From the NCBI GenBank assembly GCA_020744225.1, contig JAGMWG010000006.1, forward strand, positions 1,426,001-1,490,000: a stretch of DNA of 64,000 nucleotides, written 5' to 3'. The stretch comes from Paraphoma chrysanthemicola. Lineage: Eukaryota > Ascomycota > Dothideomycetes > Pleosporales > Phaeosphaeriaceae. Of this stretch, positions 1 to 11,864 are shown in pieces. Every line of letters begins with the position of its first letter. Position 1 is the first letter of the stretch. Made by a program: the position numbers and the translations under genes. The notes under the pieces were generated by a model, which saw only the letters and a list, made by a program, of their open reading frames with translations, ran no database searches and had not been told where the DNA came from.

Positions 1-1436
1 CAATCAATTCTGCAAGCACAAAGCCGGTGCCAGGCGCGTGGGATATGCCCCAAGCACCATGCCCGGCTGCAATGAAGACCCCTCCTGCGGCACTTCCTCG
101 AGTTTTCAGACCGCCGAGCTTTTCGTCTGGGATCCGAGCCACCAGAGGGCGGCCGCTTGAAGTTACGGGGCGGAAGCACTGCAGTCGAAGTCAGAACGTG
201 GTATCTATTGTGGGCAGTGAAAAGAAGCTTACCAAGCCCTCTCTTAGAACCTCCATCTCCTTGTTCGGCACGCCCAGCATCATGGCCTTTGCGCACGTCT
301 TCAGTTGATCAATCATCTTCTCACTCGACATGACGTCCGTGGCCACATCTGGAAGCGGGATCGTCGTGCTGTTCAATCCAGCGAGATACAGCTCCCCTCC
401 GATCCGGGAGAACCATTCGGGTGAGAAGCCAAGCGTATCTGTGGCAAAGATGGCGTGGCACACTTCTTTGTCGGATGCATCCGGGTTGAAGTATGGATTG
501 CGCACCAGCAACGAGTGGCCACCAAGGGACGAGATTGGTATCCGCGTCTTAGAGGTGGGGAAGAGGGTGCTGAAGACGCGAGGCGACCAGGCGCCGGAGG
601 TGATGACCAGTCGTGTGCATGGTACTGTGAGGTGTCAGCAAGAGCGGAGTCTGTTTGGAATCAATGTACACACGCCCTGACTCGGCACCGCCCTGGTTAA
701 TCCGTATACCATGGAGCATGCCCTTGTCGTCGCGTAAGACTGAGATGGCTCTCGCAGGATAGCGCACCTGCACGCCCCGCTCCTGGCAGCGCGCCAATAG
801 CCACTGGCAGAAGCGCATAGGATCAATCTGCGCAGTGGTGCCGTCCTGGCTGATGACTTCCATGGTGCCTTCTTTTGCGCGTCGCAGCCACAGGGGCCCC
901 ATCTGCTCCTCTTCCCACGGCCGATTGTGGTGCGCGAGCTGTGCCCTACTCGTCCCACTCTCTAGCCAGTCCTCGCCGCTGCCACCGACGGCCGACTCGC
1001 TGTCCTGGCTGAGCGATATGCCCGTGCTCTGCGCGTAGCCCCATGTTGCGCGGCCGTTGTGTGTCTTGGCCAGTGCAGCATGGAGTTGGAAAGAAAGTGT
1101 GCCCAGAGACTTGACCGATGGCGCAAACCCTGTGGCGCGTGGTCAGTGGCTGATGGCTGATGGCTGATGGCTGATGACGGATGTGACTTGGGCTGAATGC
1201 GGCTCGGTGGTGAGTGTGGTGAAGCGGCGCAACGTACAATCCTCAGCCAGGAACCCACCCGCCAGGCCCGATGCACAACGAAACAGCTCCGGGCTTGCAT
1301 CGACGAGACATATGCTCTTTGGATCAGTATGACCGCTCTCCGACAGATAGTATGCCGTGCTCAGGCCAATAATGCCGCTCCCGAGAATGACAGTGGCCGT
1401 GTCGTGGTGACTTGAGGTCGGCGTGCTGGAGCTCAT
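1..1436 (-). CDS. FAD-dependent oxidoreductase (DAO family, TDA3-like), 3' end cut by window edge
   Basis: Model: exons 1436-1238, 1129-674, 624-233 and 178-<1, giving about 408 residues in the window. The protein opens with a Rossmann FAD-binding motif, VILGSGIIGLSTAYYL, about residues 15-30. The GGFLAEDW segment at the first splice junction and the C-terminal GVFIAAGHGAWGISHAPGTG motif are typical of the D-amino-acid-oxidase-like family that contains yeast Tda3; that family is known as putative oxidoreductases with no firm substrate. The three introns are 108, 49 and 54 nt with GT-AG ends, and phases agree at each junction (GAT T|GG completes Asp-Trp). The start was chosen at the ATG directly before MSSSTPTSS because in-frame sequence upstream has no family likeness. 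Only a few C-terminal residues should be missing. The family call is firm; the substrate is unknown. Confidence 0.85.
1147..1174. repeat. 7-bp tandem repeat (TGGCTGA x4) inside intron 1 of the FAD oxidoreductase gene
   Basis: Four perfect copies of a 7-bp unit, followed by an imperfect one, lie inside the 108-nt first intron. This intron is about twice as long as the other two introns of the gene, so the repeat explains much of the excess length. Confidence 0.8.
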
Positions 1437-2086
1437 CGTGACTTCGGATTTCGCGGGGCAGCGAGGGGTTCGTTGATTACAAAAGCCAATCCTTTGACCG
1501 ACCACCGCTCCGTTGCTTTATGCTCAGCCATGGCCCTTCTGGCCTGCTCCGGCGCATACTCCCGCCGTGATGCGCAAATCAAACTCGTGTGGGCAGCAAT
1601 GGGAAACTGGAGGGAGGCGCATCGTACGAGAGTGACCCCACAAACACAACCGTGTCAACCCAAAGTCGGCGCGCTAAAGAGTGGCGGCGGAGCCCAGGTG
1701 GTCTGCGATATGGCCTGATCTTATTGCTTGGCCTCCGATGTATGCTGTCTGCTTCCGTACCGCCCTATCGCACTGAGGCCATATGCGCACATCGACTGAT
1801 TTCCTTACCCTCGGGCAACTAGCCTCACCATCTGGGAAGGGCCATTGGTGTCCACAGGTAGTGCAAGCAATATGCCCGGCAAACGCTTGCCCAAATTGGG
1901 TTTCAAGTTGAGCAAGTGAGAGTCAACGATATGCTCATTTCTACTTGCATGCTATGGATAGCCTAAACAAACCGACTGCTAAGAATTGGCCATTGTGACA
2001 CACGGCACCCGGAGCCTCTCCGGATTCCGCGTCCTTGCTGCTCTTGTATGACTGTTGACTGGTGAGTAGAGAGTCCCAGTCGACAC
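1437..2086. other. intergenic, upstream of the FAD oxidoreductase
   Basis: This holds the 5' region of the oxidoreductase gene and the 3' region of the next minus-strand gene. The open frames here are short and lack recognisable motifs. I see no RNA gene. Confidence 0.5.
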
Positions 2087-3721
2087 TCATGCACCTAGGC
2101 TGTGGTCCGCCAGCCTGTTGGCCAGCTCCACATCAGCGACGACATCTTCCAAAATTTCTTCCGAGACACCCATGACGCCGTCTTCCTCGAACGACGCATA
2201 TGCCCGAATCACTTCTTCCAATGTCTCATGATCTCGTGCCATGGCAGCAGATTCCTCAGCGAACAAGTCAGCTGGAGCGACGACGGTGCTACTAGCTGGC
2301 GTCGGGCCAGGCTTGGGCGCCGTCGACGACGTTGAAGGGCGTGAACTTATCCCATCTCCATAGCCTGTACCGTCATAGAGGCTACCGTGTGTGCCCCAGG
2401 TTCCTGGAGACGCCGCGAGGGGAAGAGCATCAGTGCCAGACGGTTGTGGCTGACGCTGCATTTGTTGGTCCGTGTGTGCGTCTGTTCGTTGATCGCCTTT
2501 TGAGGGCTGCGTGGTCTGATTTTGGTCCGGACTGCCGCTACGGTAGTCTTCGTACACTATATGATCAATATCTAGTGGACTAAGCTCCCGTTCTGGCCCT
2601 TCGAAAAGTATATTTGGATCATTCCGTTTGTGTTCAGCAATGTCATGGATAGACGAGTCGTCTGCAGTGACGGTGTTGCTGATTCCATTGACTGCGAGGA
2701 CCTGTTGCTGCTGAGTATTTGTGGACCCAACACTGTCCCTCACCACAGGCGTTGCGTGAACGGCTTCGCCGTTTATCGAGCCGATACTGGTACGTCCGGA
2801 GCTCTCTGGTATTGGAATATTGAAGTAGTCTACATGATCCGATGCATAGACTGGCTGTGCCCGCGCTGATTGTGGTATTCCGGCCAACTTATCTTGGCTG
2901 AAGCCGAAATTTGTTCCAGGCATGGGAGTGGGTAGAGGCTCTGGAGCAACAGGCGTCTGAACGTCAGGACGAGCTGCTTCCAGAGCGCCATTGGGTTGGC
3001 TAGTGTCTCTCCTCATTGCAATCTGAAGTGGGCCAGGTGACGTGGGAACAGTACCAACCGGCAACTCAGACGGTCCGGCGGGTACGCTATACCGCGGAAG
3101 TGCGTGCTGTGCCGGCCTAGGAATTGCCATGGGTGATGAATGGTGTACGTGAAGGCTAGAAGACACGGAGCTCCTGCGTTGCAGATCGAACATAGGCTGG
3201 TCCACTGGAGACTGCTGGAAGTTGAGGGCAAGAGACGGTGTGACTTCTTTGCTGGGTGTGCATGGGCTCTGCAAGATATGTTCAGCTGATTCGAGCTCAC
3301 ATTATAGACAGAAAACATACCTCTGGCTCGACAGTAGACTCCAGCCAACGAGTTGACTCTTTGCTCTCCTCTTTTGGGGGCGACCGTACAATCCGCAGAG
3401 AGCTCATGCTTCGCAATGAGCCCATTAACTTCTTGCGTCTTGAGGGGCTATCCTTAGCTGGCACAGGATGCACCTCTGAATGTTTTGAATCAGTATAACT
3501 CTTGAGAGACCCGAATTCCTCAAGGTCAGGGGCATCGTTCTCCTTCAGCTTCGAAGGGTCGACGTTGTTCGCGTCGTGATTCTCCCTAGAAAAAATTAAG
3601 CTTTGGTTTGTGATGGTGCCAACGGCACGCACCTCGAGCTCTCTGCATGAAAAAATGGGTTGAGTGCGGAGATGCTCAGCTTCGCGCGCACGGAAAGCTG
3701 TTTAAGGCCTTTGGTACTCAT
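2087..3721 (-). CDS. hypothetical disordered protein, 511 aa
   Basis: Model: exons 3721-3633, 3585-3321 and 3268-2087, with two introns of 47 and 52 nt that keep frame. I do not recognise a family. The N-terminus is basic (MSTKGLKQLSVRAKLSISAL) and a second basic Ser-rich stretch follows near residue 85 (SRRKKLMGSLRSMSSLRIVR). The middle is rich in Pro, Ser, Thr and Gln and likely disordered. The last 70 residues become acidic and helical (DLFAEESAAMARDHETLEEVIRAYASF region), which looks like the only folded or interacting part. There are no membrane segments. It could be a regulatory or scaffold protein, but nothing in the sequence shows a function. Confidence 0.7.
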
Positions 3722-4604
3722 TGCCGGTAATGCTCGCTTGTATGGGTGGGGATGAGGGTGCTTCGTGACAGACGTGCTTCGTACGTGAGGCAGCCAGGGA
3801 CAGATCACGGCGAGAGCTGCCTTCACAATCCGAGAACGCGTCCCGTGGCTGCTGCACTGTTTGTCGACAAACATGGCTGTTCTTGCTTGACTTCAACACG
3901 GCGCAGGGCAGTTGTGGTGGAAGCAGTGCCATCGTGGCTGGCAGGCCTGGGAGGCGAGTTCTACCCGTCTATGATCTGACGTGGTTGCTTTGGGGGTAGA
4001 AGAGGAGGAAATGATGGACATGGAGATATACCAAGAAGTTATTGCAGTCGCCCAGCGTTGACCCGAGACTTGCTTGCACATTGCTTGAACCCTACAAGTG
4101 GGCTGTCAATTGATAGAGACAGGATCATATGCCAAGCATTCGTAGGGCCTTCGAGGCCATTGGAGCACGACGAAGCCCGGGCTAAACATCTTGCGTAGGC
4201 TTTCCACGATGCAAACTCAAGGTTTGGTAAGGGTGTCGCTTCGTCTCGATCGACGCTCTGTGTAGGAGACACTCCTATGCTTGCGAGGGGGTTGAATAAT
4301 CGCAGCAGGGCTCTATTGTAGGATAGAAAAGCAAGACTATCATGAGCATTGGCGATCGGCGCTTTCCACATTAAGGTGAAGGAAGGGAGAGTGCACGTGA
4401 TCTGATAGCCTGCACGATCCCTGTCTAGCTCCAACGCGAAAGTCGTCGCGATACTCTGCTCAGCACAGCACAGCACACCACTTACTCGCTGCCTCACGCT
4501 CGTCGCAACCAAAATCTCGACTTCTACACTTTTACAAAGCCTGCGCCTGCTCCACGTATTCCTATTCGGACCTTGAACCACACCTTGAGCTACGCGCAAT
4601 TACA
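3722..4604. other. divergent promoter region between hypothetical gene and RSC7 gene
   Basis: About 880 bp between two genes read away from each other, so it should hold both promoters. A 186-codon minus-strand frame lies here but lacks any motif and runs into the RSC7 start; I treat it as chance. Confidence 0.5.
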
Positions 4605-6135
4605 ATGGCGCGCGGTCGCCCATCGCGAGCTGCAGCTCGTCGCAGCACACCTGTCCGCAGCGCAACACCCCAGCAGGACAGCGATGACGAAATGATAGAC
4701 GCGCCGGAGTCGCGCGCCGACACGCCCAAAGAAGAAGAAGAGGAAGAAGAGGAGGCCGAATCAATAGCACCCGAAGGCGACGAGGAGGAAGAAGCACCAT
4801 CAGAACGCTCGCCATCGCCGGTTGTCATACAGCAGTTTCCGCGCAAGAAGCGCCTAGGTCGGCCCCCGAAGAACAGACCGCCCGACTGGAATGCTGTCGA
4901 GCCCGACAACACCTCGGAAGGCGGCACACCCATCAGGCGCAAACGAGGACGCCCTGCCGGCTTTGGCAGGGGCAGGCCACCGAAGGGCGGCGTGTCGCAT
5001 GTCACGCGCGTCGCCATCGACAAGGAGGGTACGATGATGGACGTGGTGAACGACGAGGTCGATCTGCCAGAGGATGAGGAGGGCGAAGCGAAGGTGGACA
5101 AGCTGGGTAACCTCCAGGGCGGCCGCGACTACCGTGTTCGCATATTCACAATCAAAGGCAGAGGAGAGCGGCAATACATGCTGTCAACGGAACCTGCACG
5201 TTGTTGCGGCTTCAGAGACAGCTATCTGTTCTTCACCAAGCATATGAAGCTGTACAAAGTCATCATCGACGATGCCGAGAAGAGGGATTTGATTGATCGC
5301 GAGATCATACCGCACTCCTACAAGGGTCGATCAATAGGTGTTGTCACCGCGCGATCAGTCTTCAGAGAGTTCGGCGCACGCATCATCATTGCTGGCAAGA
5401 GAGTCATCGATGACTACTACGTTACCGCTGCCAAGGAAGCAGGTGCTGTCGCGGGCGAACTCGCAGACCCCAACGACCGCCTCCCACCTTCCGGGGAGCC
5501 CTACAACAAGAACCAGTATGTAGCTTGGCATGGAGCCAGTAGCGTCTACCACACTGGTGTCCCAAGCGTCCCAACGGCCAACGGCAAGCCTGTGCCTGGC
5601 AAGCGGAAGGTTAATATCACTTCTGCGAATTGGCAGTTTGAGCACGGCCGTGCCGCGAGGTAAAGCACTCATCTTCGCATATTCAAACACTACTAACGGG
5701 CGCAGCCGCTTCAACACCAGTCTCTCGAACTTGCGACGAGCGAACCTCGAAGGCGTATACGATCCACACACGAATCTAATGTGCTATCCCAAGGTCACAC
5801 AACCAACTCACGCGAGGTGGGAAGAAGCCCCGTCGGAAGAGACAGATGTTCCTCCCCTTGTTCGCCAAAAGTATTTGGTGGTGGATTCGTACTTTCAGCA
5901 GCCCCCATTTGCTGGCCTGGGTCTACCTGGCCCCGATGGCAGCTTCCTTGATGTGGGGACCAATGGCTTGCCCGAAGCTGAAGACGACGTTTTACAGCAC
6001 ATGAAACCCGATGAACGCGACGCCTTCGCATTAGCAAAGCAAGAGGAGGCAGAATGGCGGAGCCAATGGGGCGGCGAAGTCACAGACGGTGCTCGAGCAA
6101 AACCTAAGATTGGATTCGTTGGTGTTCCCGTGTAA
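4605..6135 (+). CDS. NPL6: chromatin-remodelling complex subunit RSC7/Swp82 family
   Basis: Model: exons 4605-5659 and 5706-6135, 494 residues. The 46-nt intron has GTAAAG at the donor, a perfect ACTAAC branch point and a CAG acceptor. The N-terminus is basic with AT-hook-like patches (RKRGRPAGFGRGRPP, about residues 108-122) after a run of acidic residues (about 44-65), as expected for a DNA- or histone-binding tail. The conserved domain, about residues 165-440, has the family hallmarks YRVRIFTIKGRG, YMLSTEPARCCGFRDSYLFF, and EFGARIIIAGKRVIDDYY. In yeast the relatives Npl6/Rsc7 and Swp82 belong to RSC and SWI/SNF. The sequence does not tell which of the two complexes this subunit joins; filamentous fungi often have one family member serving this role. 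Confidence 0.9.
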
Positions 6136-6675
6136 GCCCGTGTAGCTCTCCTGGACGAAGGGCAGGTGGCGAATTGGTCATAGTCTATACGGGATTTTGC
6201 TGGTCTACCATGCATGGATGCCTGGCTAAGGGCACTGCCCAACATATCTGTTGGGACTATTTCCTGCCCTTTCCAATTGTAACCTTAAGCGTTAGTGCCC
6301 GCATACATCTCGACATTAGATATCATGTTGTCTTACCTTGGAACGAGGCGTCCTTTGTGCGTGTGAACTTGGCTTTGTCCCTGTCACGTCCAAGCTCCTT
6401 GCAGCTTCTCCCACGACAGGACAAAGCGCAGCCACGAAATGTTGCAATTGAAGACGCCGCAGTTCGATTTGCACAAAGAACGGCGATAGCGCGCATCACG
6501 TCGCGTGCTCCCCGAGCGCGGACGTCCCGCGTTACCGCTGCCGAACAAAAGACGTAATTTAGTCAATTCAATATGTGTCTTCCAGTAGCTTGCAATGCTT
6601 CAGATTGAGTCGAACGTTGTCTTTCGTAGTAGACATTGAGGACATTGCTCATTGCTCATTGCTAATGATACCAGA
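6136..6675. other. intergenic between RSC7 and GPCR genes
   Basis: Holds the 3' region of the RSC7 gene and the promoter of the GPCR gene. A 127-codon frame at 6174-6557 has no family likeness. Nothing else is seen. Confidence 0.5.
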
Positions 6676-8819
6676 ATGGACAGTGACAGTTTCGTCAACG
6701 AGACGTCTTCACTATGTACAACACCTTTGCTGGACGAGTCGCTATTTAGCAACGACCAAGGCTGTAAGTTTGGCACCGCTTCTGGGCTGATCAACAGACT
6801 CACTCAAGAAAACAGATCAAGCAGGGCGATATTGTGGGCTCGGTACATTCGAAGTTGGATCAAAAGAAGCATCATGTTGCTTTCCATGTCCAATACAAGA
6901 CTGGGTCTATGCACCAGGTATAACCTACCAGGAATCAGGAATTGGTCGCAAAGATGCTGATATTCTGTACAGAATGGCAGAATCACCTCCGCATTCCGAT
7001 TTATCTGTCCATCCTCTCTGTCCTGCTCTGCTCCTTCCTCCTGCTTTCCTTCCTCGTCCTGCGACCTGCACAATCACATCGACACTATCTCTCGACCTGT
7101 CTACTGATATCCGTGTTACTCATCTCCCTTTCCTTCACAATCCCTGTATCTACACAGCCGTCGTATTGCTATGATGCAATTACGCCCGCCGATATGCGTA
7201 CCAGCATGTCTTGCGCTTGGACTGGCTCGCTCGTTACACTCGGAGGTCTAGGATGCGTGGTATGGGTGTTTTTGCGAAGTCTATGGCTTTTCGTCAGGAT
7301 TGTGTACGACATCGCGCCGGGACGCAAAATCATGTTTGGAAGTATAGCTGCAGGCATTTTACTTCCATTCGCCTTCCTGGTCGCAGTGCTCACCAGCACG
7401 GGCTTCTCGTATCGCGCAGGCCAGACATGTCTTCCAAATCACGAAAATGCCATCACAACTTTTTGGATCTGGTTGATTATTTTCGCGATCCTCGGCTTCA
7501 TTCTTCACGCTGCCACCACGGGATACTGCGTATGGGTCTTCATGCGCACGTTGAAACTGGAGCGCTCAACACCTCGTTATCATCTAGGCTACGGCCAGTC
7601 TGCGAATCGGCGAGCGAACCTGAAGACATGGTTGAACGTCAAACGGCTCTTCGTCCTTCATTGGCGCAATATTCTGGTGAGCGTGTTCGTGCTTGCAGGC
7701 AATTTAGTATTCTTCATTGTGTTCTGGACACAAGATTCCAAGCTGGAAAAGGTCTTCAATGATCCGGTGAATATCAAACACGTCAAAAGATGGATCGTCT
7801 GCCAAACACTTTCGAGGGATAATAAGACGGAGTGTAGGAAGCACGTCAAAGACGTCATGGTTGATGAAGTAGCTATGCTGATCTCTCTTATCTTAGTCTC
7901 CGTAGGCATGCCAGGTTCCGTGGACATTGACCAGTACTGATCGCTGAATTCGTAGATGATCGGCATCAAGATATTTATTCTTCTCTTCCGCGCCTCCATG
8001 CTCGGCGCCTGGATAACGCTCTTCAAACGCCTCTTGCGATCTACCAGCTATACGCGCTCCCCAACACCTAAGCTCACCTCGCCTGAAAATTCAGACAAAT
8101 ACTCCTTCTTAACGGTCAAATTTACCCGCAGCGGAAGTCGCTTCATCGAGACCTTTAAAGGACCAAAATCACCACAATTTTCACCCGTACAGGATCCCAG
8201 AGTACCCACAAGTCCGTGTCTACCCACTCCACCACCAACTTTATCCTCGCCGCCAGCATCTCCACCGCCACCAACTCCGTCCCCAAGAAACACTGCAAGA
8301 AATTCTGCAAGAAATCTTGCAAGACCGTGCCAACCCATTCTACCTCAAACGTCATCCTTGTCATCCTGCCACGCAGGCTCCCAATGGGCATCGTCTTCTG
8401 TTCTTCCCAGCCCGCCGGTAATCTGCGTGACCTTAAACACCCAAGCCACCGTGCGGGTTTCTTCACACATCTCGACCCCTATAAGCACATTGTCTCCTAC
8501 TCTGCCCCCAATTCCTCATTTGCCACGCCTCCAATTGCATCGCCATTCCTTGGTCCCCTCGGCCTCGACGCGGAGTTATCAACCTTCCAGACCGGCGCCG
8601 TGTCCGCCGCAGCAGTCGGAAGTAGGGCCTCAGCAGCCATGTACAAGTTTGGTGTACGGATCTGGGCATTCGACGCCGGGATCGGTGTTCTCATGTATGA
8701 GCTGTGGGACCCGCACGACGGAACGGACGTGGCGCGACTCGACTATTTCTGCACTAGAGAAGGTAGTGAATCAGGGCGAGCAGGAGAGTGGTGTAGATGT
8801 GGGACGTGGCACAGGTTAG
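6676..8819 (+). CDS. seven-transmembrane receptor, cAMP-receptor/Frizzled-like fungal GPCR
   Basis: Model: exons 6676-6763, 6816-6917, 6973-7901 and 7956-8819, 660 residues. The short extracellular N-terminus carries a cysteine cluster (CGLGTFEVGSKEASCCFPCP, about residues 36-55) and the W-V-Y motif that precedes TM1 in this family. Seven hydrophobic segments follow from about residue 70 to 400, with HRHYLSTCL after TM1, the SMSCAW segment before TM3 and a Cys-rich second loop. The junctions were chosen because CCA G|AA TGG joins the cysteine domain to TM1 in frame and the last intron joins the two halves of TM7. The cytoplasmic tail is about 250 residues, Pro/Ser/Thr-rich, with a three-copy RN(T/S/L)A repeat. 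The ligand is unknown; related receptors are thought to act through G proteins and cAMP. The tail reading frame is the least certain part. Confidence 0.82.
8285..8320 (+). repeat. 12-bp direct repeat x3 in the GPCR tail
   Basis: Three copies of an AAGAAANNNTGC unit lie head to tail and encode RNTA, RNSA and RNLA in the cytoplasmic tail of the receptor. The unit length is a multiple of three, so copy-number change would keep frame. Confidence 0.7.
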
Positions 8820-9044
8820 AACTCAGGATATTCGATGTCCGAGCCGGATGTCCAGAGATTCTACGCATGAAGCTGCGCTCGTCGATAAGAGGATGAGCGT
8901 CTTTAGGTCTTGGGATGACGGAGGTGGAATTGGGAGGGCTACTTGACTGTCAATCCATCCGAACAGTATGCAGATTGGTCGTGCAGCAATACATCATTGT
9001 TGGCGTTGTTCGATAAACTTTCTATAAGGCTTCCAACATTCGTT

Positions 9045-10219
9045 CTATTGCTCGGCAGGTTCGTCCCACACTTCCATCATATCTAGCCATTCTAGTGCAA
9101 AAGCTGCGACGATCTTGCTCCAATCCCGGACAGTCGGCATGTCCAAATGGTCGCCGTCGTCTTCCATGTGATGCCACACGTGCGGGAAAGGGTGAGGTAT
9201 GACATGCAAAATATCCACTCCGCCACCCATGAATGGTAGATGGTCGTCTGATACAACAGCATGTGCGCCAGTCGTTATATTTCCGTCTGGTAGGAACGGC
9301 TCATCGGGAGATGATTCGAGCAGCTTGAGGTCCCGCATTCGCGATTCGATGGTAGATAGATGTTGGTACGCCCAGTGCGTGGTGGGAAAGTATGACGGTA
9401 CATGTGGTGACGCTGCCCCCAGGAGATCAAGAAGTAGAAATAACGAGATTTGGTTGAGTGGTGTTTTGTACTTGTAGAACTTTGCTGATGGTGGGTTTGG
9501 CGAGAGCGACCATTGCTGTGCAAGTGCGCTAAATAGGTCAGCATCGACGTCGTCACAGCACAATCACACAAACACGTAAGATATACGTACCGACTCCCAT
9601 ACAGGCTATCCTCATCTGTCCATTTCTCGAACGCTTCTTCTCCGTCTAACAGCAGGATCTGTACACCCATGTCCATCTCTACTGTTCCACCTTCTTCCAG
9701 CTCTTGCATCTCATCATACATGCGCTGAACGTAGCCATCAATGACTTTGGCTACGTGCATGAGCATGGCGCATGGCGCCGCACTATCAGTCGCTCCGATG
9801 AACCCTTCGGGTTGGTACTTGGAATCATAGTGCGCGACTAAAGTAAGTAGATTTGATTGTCCTGGCTTCACCCATGGTGGTTCGCGCTTGAATATGAGGT
9901 TTGCAAACGGTAGCTCAGAGCCGCCAGATACTGGAGTTCGTGAAGTACTATTCTGCCATTCCATGCTCCATTTGGGCAAACTGTCTTGAAAGTAGTTGAC
10001 AAAGTGGTGTTGGGCGGTGACTTGGCCTGGTGTTCCTGGTACGCGCGGGATCAGGATTGGCGCCAGGAGTGGTCCCTCGTGCGGATCTATATCGCGCCCT
10101 GGTGATGGAATTGCACGCAGAAAACTGTCGGAAAGCGGTTTGTACGCATTCGTAAGACCTGTTTGTAGAAGGAGTATTGCCGAGAGTAGTTCTAGACGAG
10201 AAGGTAGAGAGAAGAACAT
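9045..10219 (-). CDS. glutaminyl-peptide cyclotransferase (M28-type metalloenzyme), secreted
   Basis: Model: exons 10219-9591 and 9528-9045, 370 residues, one 62-nt intron; the phase-2 junction restores YGSRALAQQW. The first 25 residues form a signal peptide ending near GLTNA. Zinc-ligand motifs of glutaminyl cyclases are present: VAHYDSK (about 128-134) with GATDSAAPCAML (D145), LLDGEEAF (Glu about 194-195), and a C-terminal His in PFPHVWHHMEDDGDHLD. The enzyme family turns N-terminal Gln into pyroglutamate in secreted peptides and proteins. It is convergent with the GPCR gene, whose stop is 225 bp away. A plain M28 aminopeptidase is the alternative, but the DSK and DGEEAF spacing and length fit the cyclase group. 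Confidence 0.85.
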
Positions 10220-10806
10220 GGTGCCTCGTTGTGAGCCTTGGCAAGCAGTTAACTACGCTCGGTCACCAGGTGCGGAAAACGTGGATCCAGTCGATCGGCA
10301 GAACTCAGAGGCGGCGAGGACTTAGTCGACTACTCTGTCATACTGAGTACGGCATATCATGTGTGGCATGTCGCTGGTTGAAGGGTGTTGGTCTCCATGA
10401 AGCGAAAGCTGGTGTTGAACATGTCAACCTCTCCGTGTTTCATTGCGCAAATAACTGAAACCACAACGATAGATCTCCTGCTCATTCAGGTAGGCGCCGA
10501 ACACCCAAGGATGCCGCTCGTTCCGAACTTTGTTCCTGCACAGGAGGTAGTGGAAGTGTTTCACGACGGAGTGGCTGACGTTAGCCTGGGGCTGGAGAGC
10601 ACGTGAGACGCATATTCATCTTATCAGATTGATCTTCGCGGAGGATCTAACCTGTCTGGTTCGCCGCAGACGATGTTTCCTTCTGAACACACACAAGGTT
10701 CTTGATGCACTTAACACACTCCAGATCCTTTGGTCCACATTCATAACATTTGGCAATCTACATAAGCCCTAATACTCCACGGACACTATACGCAGAAACG
10801 TCGATT
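10220..10806. other. intergenic, upstream of glutaminyl cyclase
   Basis: Carries the promoter of the glutaminyl cyclase and the 3' region of the hydratase gene. Frames here are short and unlike known families. Confidence 0.5.
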
Positions 10807-11864
10807 TTATAGTTTCGCCTTAATCTGCCCCTCCACCTTGACTAGAGCACGTCCATTGGTCAAGACAGTCTTGCCGCCCTCAACGCGCACAATGAACCGA
10901 ATTTCCTCGAAGCCTTGACCGTCCTTCTCGCCAGTCCGCCACATCTCGGTGATAAGCTTGTCCCCTGGTTTTACTGGCGCCGCAAAGCGGGCCTGGAACT
11001 CCTTCAGGTTCTCGGGCTTGCTCGCGCCAAATGCCTGCAGGATGGCGTGGGCAGACATGTTCCACGAGTACAGGCCGTGAATGATGGGCCCACCAAAACC
11101 CATCTTCTTGCCAGGCTCAGGGTCGGCATGAAGAGGATTGTAGTCGCCGTTGAGACGGTAGAGATGAGCCGTCTCCAGTGTCGTCTGGGTGACGCGAGTT
11201 GCATCGGGCGCACGATCAGCGGGTGGCGGGAAGTTGGGAACCTTGGGACCTGTTCACGTATATCAGCCACCGCCCCGAAGGATTCCATTGCAGAGCTGGC
11301 AAGAGCTTACCCTTCGGTCCTCCCCAGTTGCCTTGGCCGACATAGAAGCCGCTGCCGACTGCCCTCGTATATGTCTCGCCGCTCTCGGCATCCACCAGGC
11401 GTTGCTCCGTCTCAACAACCGTGCCCGGCTTGCCCTTGTCGTACACGCCAAGCACTTTGCTCCTGATCTCGAACTTCCTGCCCTCTGAGCTTACGGGCAG
11501 AGGCTTCAAGAAGTGCACCTTGCGCTCGCCATCGAGGACGCCCCTAGTGTCGAACTTGGGCACACCGGCAATGGGTGTAGAGTTGCTACGCGTGTAGAAG
11601 TCGATGACTTCTTGGTCGGTGTGCTTGAAAGGAAGAATGATGGGATATGTCGGGAACGCTGCGAAAGACGGATGGAGTTCCTGAAATACTTGTAAGGCGG
11701 GCAACGGCAGACGACGGACTCAGCGAACGTACATAGAGGAAGTGAAGCTCATCCGGGTAGGTGGCTCCAATGCTGGCTGCAAAGAGCAGAAGGTCGCGCT
11801 TCAACCACGACACCTCGAACGAGGGAAACTCAAAGCCGACACCGGGACCTGCTTCGTTACCCAT
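10807..11864 (-). CDS. MaoC/hydratase-2 type enoyl-CoA hydratase, peroxisomal
   Basis: Model: exons 11864-11733, 11680-11311 and 11249-10807, 314 residues. The C-terminal half carries the hydratase-2 signature YRLNGDYNPLHADPEPG followed by GFGGPIIHGL, about residues 197-226, with the catalytic Asp/His pair of the hot-dog fold. The N-terminal half is the degenerate first hot-dog repeat, so this is the double-hot-dog layout. The last three residues are AKL, a plausible PTS1 peroxisome signal. The expected role is hydration of trans-2-enoyl-CoA in peroxisomal beta-oxidation; it stands alone rather than fused to the dehydrogenase domains of FOX2. The first junction was set at TAT|GAA (acceptor TTTCAG) because the alternative acceptor 13 bases upstream breaks the frame. 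Confidence 0.87.

Noticed and set aside
4039..4599. 186-codon minus-strand frame before the RSC7 gene
   Set aside because: No motif or domain, and it ends at the RSC7 start region; fits chance in promoter DNA.
8216..8896. Alternative 226-codon frame over the GPCR tail
   Set aside because: Cys/Lys-rich run looks like a shadow; the other frame continues directly from TM7 in phase.
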